DNA of 8,059 bases from Desulfobacteraceae bacterium (lineage in GTDB: Bacteria > Desulfobacterota > Desulfobacteria > Desulfobacterales > Desulfobacteraceae), in the NCBI GenBank assembly GCA_003354055.1, contig PIVQ01000304.1:1-8059 (forward strand), read 5' to 3'. The notes beneath the pieces are model-generated. The model was given only the letters and a program-made list of their open reading frames with translations. It was not told the DNA's origin and ran no database searches. Of this stretch, positions 6,109 through 8,059 are shown piece by piece. Both the position numbers and the translations under genes were made by a program. Numbering within the stretch: the first letter of the stretch is position 1; each line of letters opens with the position of its first letter.

Positions 6109-7671
6109 TTACAAAGGGTACGGCAGAATCAGGCTTGCCCTGCATCCGTTTCCAGGTTCGGACTCAAGATCAAATCTGCCACCGGCGTACCGAATTCTGT
6201 CCCTGATACTGTACAAGCCGTATCCCATATTTCCGGAGGTGCCGAAAGCGTCTAATAATGCCGGATCAAAACCGAGGCCGTTGTCCTCTATAGTAAGCTG
6301 TATCATCTCACTGGTCCGGGCAAATGTCAGGGAAACCCGGTCTGCCTTGGCATGTTTGATAATATTGACGAAAAGCTCCTGAGCCACCCGGAAAATCATA
6401 ATTCGGTAATCTGCAGATAAGGGCTCGCCCCCGGGTGTAATATCCAGCGCAACCTTGACAGAATGCTCCTGTTCCATTTTTTCCACAAGCCAGACAAGGG
6501 CATCTTCCAGTCCCAGTTCATAGAGTACCGGCGGACTTAAATCATTGGTCATATCACGGGTTTTTGCGATCATTTCATCCATGTAGCTTTTTAGCTTTTC
6601 AATGCTCTCCGGGGGATTCAGGTCACCATATTCATGGGCCAGCTGACTGACCAGTATCCGCGACATGGCCATCTTCTGGGCAAGGCCTTCATGGAGCTTA
6701 TCCGCCACATTTTTCTTCTCCCGCTCCTCGGTAAGAACAAGGTGCGCGTTGAGTTTTCTTAACTCCTGGGTCCTTTGCATCACCCGTTCTTCAAGCCGGA
6801 TCTGGGAATCACTCAGGTCCCTGGTCTGCTTCTGAATGGCAATCTCCATGGCAACCAGTTGTTCTCCCATCTTTTTAACCATGGGCATCATAAATAAAAG
6901 GCGGGACAGGGTGCTGCGCATAAATCCTTTCACAACCTGAAAAATCCCTTTTGCCTCTTCTTTTAGCTGGATATGATACTCACAAAAATCATCCCCCCGC
7001 AATTCGCAATAGGGTTCCCTGATAACCTGTCCAGATTCGCTTACAATGTTGACCACCATGGGAACCGACTCCAAAGCACCTTTTGTCAGCTGGTCATCCA
7101 TCTCCAATGCATCCCGAACCAGATCATCTCCCAGATCGTTGGAAAGCCGTTCAAGATAATGTTTCTTTGTTCTTTTACGAATCACTACCAAACCGGGTCT
7201 TGACATTTTTCCATCATATTCCAACTCTATAACAGAGTTAAAATTTTTATTTACCTGGGCCACTTTCTGGTAGACAAACCTAAGTCCGAAAATTTCTCCT
7301 GCGGCCATCAGAAGAAAATGCCTGCGAATCACGGCTTGACCTACCATGCGGGAACCTTTGCTGCCCATCCCCAGCCTTACAATAGCATACTCTCCGGCCA
7401 GTCGGCTTAAATGAGAATTGATCCACACATGTTCATTCATGATCCTTTTTTTAAATTCCCGGGATGTTTCTATGGTGGGCAGATGGCTGTCGATAAGATG
7501 ACGTATAAAATTTGCTTTTTCCTCAGCCCCCTTATATATGCCGATGAAATCAATAAAAAGGATCAGGTATTTGGCCGTCACCTCTTCCGGATAAAAGGGA
7601 TTGTCAATCCTGCCGATTTTCCGGATAGTTTTGTTTTCCTGCTGTATCTGAATAAAATTCAAAGTGAACAT
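6109..7671 (-). CDS. Soluble sensor histidine kinase, NarX/DegS (HisKA_3) class, with unassigned N-terminal sensory region (520 aa)
   Basis: Predicted cytosolic two-component kinase that autophosphorylates on a histidine and passes the phosphate to a response regulator, usually of the NarL/FixJ type for this class. No transmembrane segment is visible. Residues about 30-240 form a sensory region I cannot assign; its end, CELRGDDFCEYHI (222-234), recalls the end of V4R-like ligand-binding domains, but this is a weak resemblance. A coiled coil (about 268-320) leads to the dimerisation box EEREKKNVADKLHEGLAQ (315-332) with phospho-acceptor His327. The HATPase_c domain has an N-box around E432, N436 and H440, a G1 box DNGLGF (463-468) and a G2 box GYGL (483-486). 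The core looks intact. The ATG at 7671 is the first start codon in the open frame; the Shine-Dalgarno (GGAAAG) is weak and close. No response regulator is adjacent inside the window. It is co-oriented with, and upstream of, the decarboxylase operon. Confidence 0.9.
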   Translation of the reverse strand: MFTLNFIQIQQENKTIRKIGRIDNPFYPEEVTAKYLILFIDFIGIYKGAEEKANFIRHLIDSHLPTIETSREFKKRIMNEHVWINSHLSRLAGEYAIVRLGMGSKGSRMVGQAVIRRHFLLMAAGEIFGLRFVYQKVAQVNKNFNSVIELEYDGKMSRPGLVVIRKRTKKHYLERLSNDLGDDLVRDALEMDDQLTKGALESVPMVVNIVSESGQVIREPYCELRGDDFCEYHIQLKEEAKGIFQVVKGFMRSTLSRLLFMMPMVKKMGEQLVAMEIAIQKQTRDLSDSQIRLEERVMQRTQELRKLNAHLVLTEEREKKNVADKLHEGLAQKMAMSRILVSQLAHEYGDLNPPESIEKLKSYMDEMIAKTRDMTNDLSPPVLYELGLEDALVWLVEKMEQEHSVKVALDITPGGEPLSADYRIMIFRVAQELFVNIIKHAKADRVSLTFARTSEMIQLTIEDNGLGFDPALLDAFGTSGNMGYGLYSIRDRIRYAGGRFDLESEPGNGCRASLILPYPL

Positions 7672-7761
7672 TTCTTTCCGCGACAGTTCTTCCGAATTGA
7701 TCAGGGCAACTGCGCGATAATTGGATGACGATCCTGATATACCTTGCGACCCTGATTCTTT

Positions 7762-7789
7762 CTTATGATAAAGTCCCTTCCAAAGTCAA
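7762..7789 (-). promoter_or_regulatory. Sigma-70-like promoter candidate for the histidine kinase
   Basis: On the minus strand TTGACT (7784-7789, 5 of 6 to consensus) is separated by 16 nt from CATAAG (7762-7767, 4 of 6). It would start transcription about 85 nt before the kinase ATG. Position and -35 are good, the -10 is weak. Confidence 0.35.
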
Positions 7790-7898
7790 GGCTGCGGAAG
7801 CAAATATTAGAAAACAAAAAGGAATAATGACGGGGAATTGAAAGCCGCTTAGGAATACAAATTTATTAAATTGAACAGAATTTGCCATAGGTCTCAGT

Positions 7899-7949
7899 TC
7901 ATAAGCAAGGCATGGCAACCGATGCCGACGACATACGCACTGCTTGTGA
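7899..7949 (+). other. Potential structured RNA element (nested stems)
   Basis: TCATAAGCA (7899-7907) can pair with TGCTTGTGA (7941-7949) over 9 bp including one G-U. Inside, GGCAT (7909-7913) pairs with ATGCC (7922-7926), extended by GG/CC around a CAA loop with one bulged G. The loop segment CGACGAC (7926-7932) is complementary to GTCGTCG (8051-8057) near the window end, sharing only base 7926 with the inner stem. An alternative hairpin TGACC-TTCA-GGTCA (7947-7960) competes with the outer stem. The strand is given as plus because the open frame downstream is on plus; the minus strand folds similarly. It could be a leader or intron-like RNA, or chance. Confidence 0.25.
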
Positions 7950-8003
7950 CCTTCAGGTCATCATAATTGAAGCTGAACATACTCATATGATGGCAGGATA
8001 AAT

Positions 8004-8059
8004 ATGGAGGAGGCATATGGGGGGAAGGGCACTCCGCTAAATCTCAACCGGTCGTCGTG
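8004..8059 (+). CDS. Possible start of a plus-strand gene running off the right edge
   Basis: ATG 8004 opens a frame of 18 codons (MEEAYGGKGTPLNLNRSS) that is still open at the window end. AGGA lies a few bases upstream (7995-7998), a mediocre ribosome binding site. The peptide is too short to recognise. A minus-strand frame is also open here (it would end near 7968), so the coding strand is not settled. Confidence 0.15.
   Translation, partial: MEEAYGGKGTPLNLNRSS

Larger units (their letters stand above)
7672..8059. other. Right-edge region without a supportable complete gene
   Basis: These 388 bp contain the kinase promoter candidate in the left part, an AT-rich middle (about 7800-7890) in which I see nothing definite, and a stretch from about 7899 with potential RNA structure. 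Two short plus-strand frames occur: a 29-codon one (7912-8001) with no usable ribosome binding site, and one open to the window end from 8004. The source of this segment, such as the start of another gene or of a mobile element, cannot be decided from what is visible. Confidence 0.5.

Noticed and set aside
7946..7961. CRP-like site TGTGACCTTCAGGTCA
   Set aside because: Only one half matches TGTGA; the other half is GGTCA, not TCACA, so it is better described as a short hairpin.
7912..8001. 29-codon plus-strand ORF at the right edge
   Set aside because: The only purine-rich stretch (AAGG) lies one base from the ATG, the peptide is unremarkable, and the stretch is better explained by potential RNA stems.

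Overview
The window carries five protein genes, all on the minus strand and all apparently cytosolic, as I see no signal peptide or membrane-spanning segment in any of them. Protein style, moderate GC content and the density of signalling domains suggest a deltaproteobacterial (Desulfobacterota, Desulfobacteraceae-like) genome. That placement is an impression from the sequences, not a computed result. There are no tRNA or rRNA genes, CRISPR arrays or recognisable insertion sequences.

In transcription order (right to left): the right edge (about 7672-8059) has no convincing gene. It holds a promoter-like element for the histidine kinase and, further right, a stretch able to form nested RNA stems beside a short reading frame that runs off the window. 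Next is a soluble NarX/DegS-class (HisKA_3) sensor histidine kinase (6109-7671) with an unfamiliar N-terminal sensory region and no partner response regulator in the window. A 283-bp spacer rich in small inverted and direct repeats follows.

The centre is a tight three-gene operon (5825 to 2724): a fold-type III PLP amino acid decarboxylase related to ornithine/diaminopimelate decarboxylases, a LuxI/FeeM-like N-acyltransferase overlapping it by 17 nt, and a tandem GNAT protein overlapping that by 4 nt. A strong hairpin lies about 18 bp past the last stop codon. The gene set suggests that an amino acid is decarboxylated to an amine which is then N-acylated, giving an acyl-amine lipid or signal. 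The decarboxylase pocket appears to lack acidic residues that ornithine decarboxylases use to hold the distal amine, so its substrate is probably not ornithine.

The left third is a large multi-sensor adenylate cyclase (CNB-GAF-GAF-PAS-cyclase), complete at its N-terminus and cut by the left edge close to its natural C-terminus. It resembles cyanobacterial CyaB1/CyaB2 with an extra N-terminal cyclic-nucleotide-binding domain. Both GAF domains keep the full NKFDE signature. The co-oriented order kinase, acyl-amine operon, cAMP synthase makes a signalling neighbourhood plausible, but nothing in the sequence proves a functional link.
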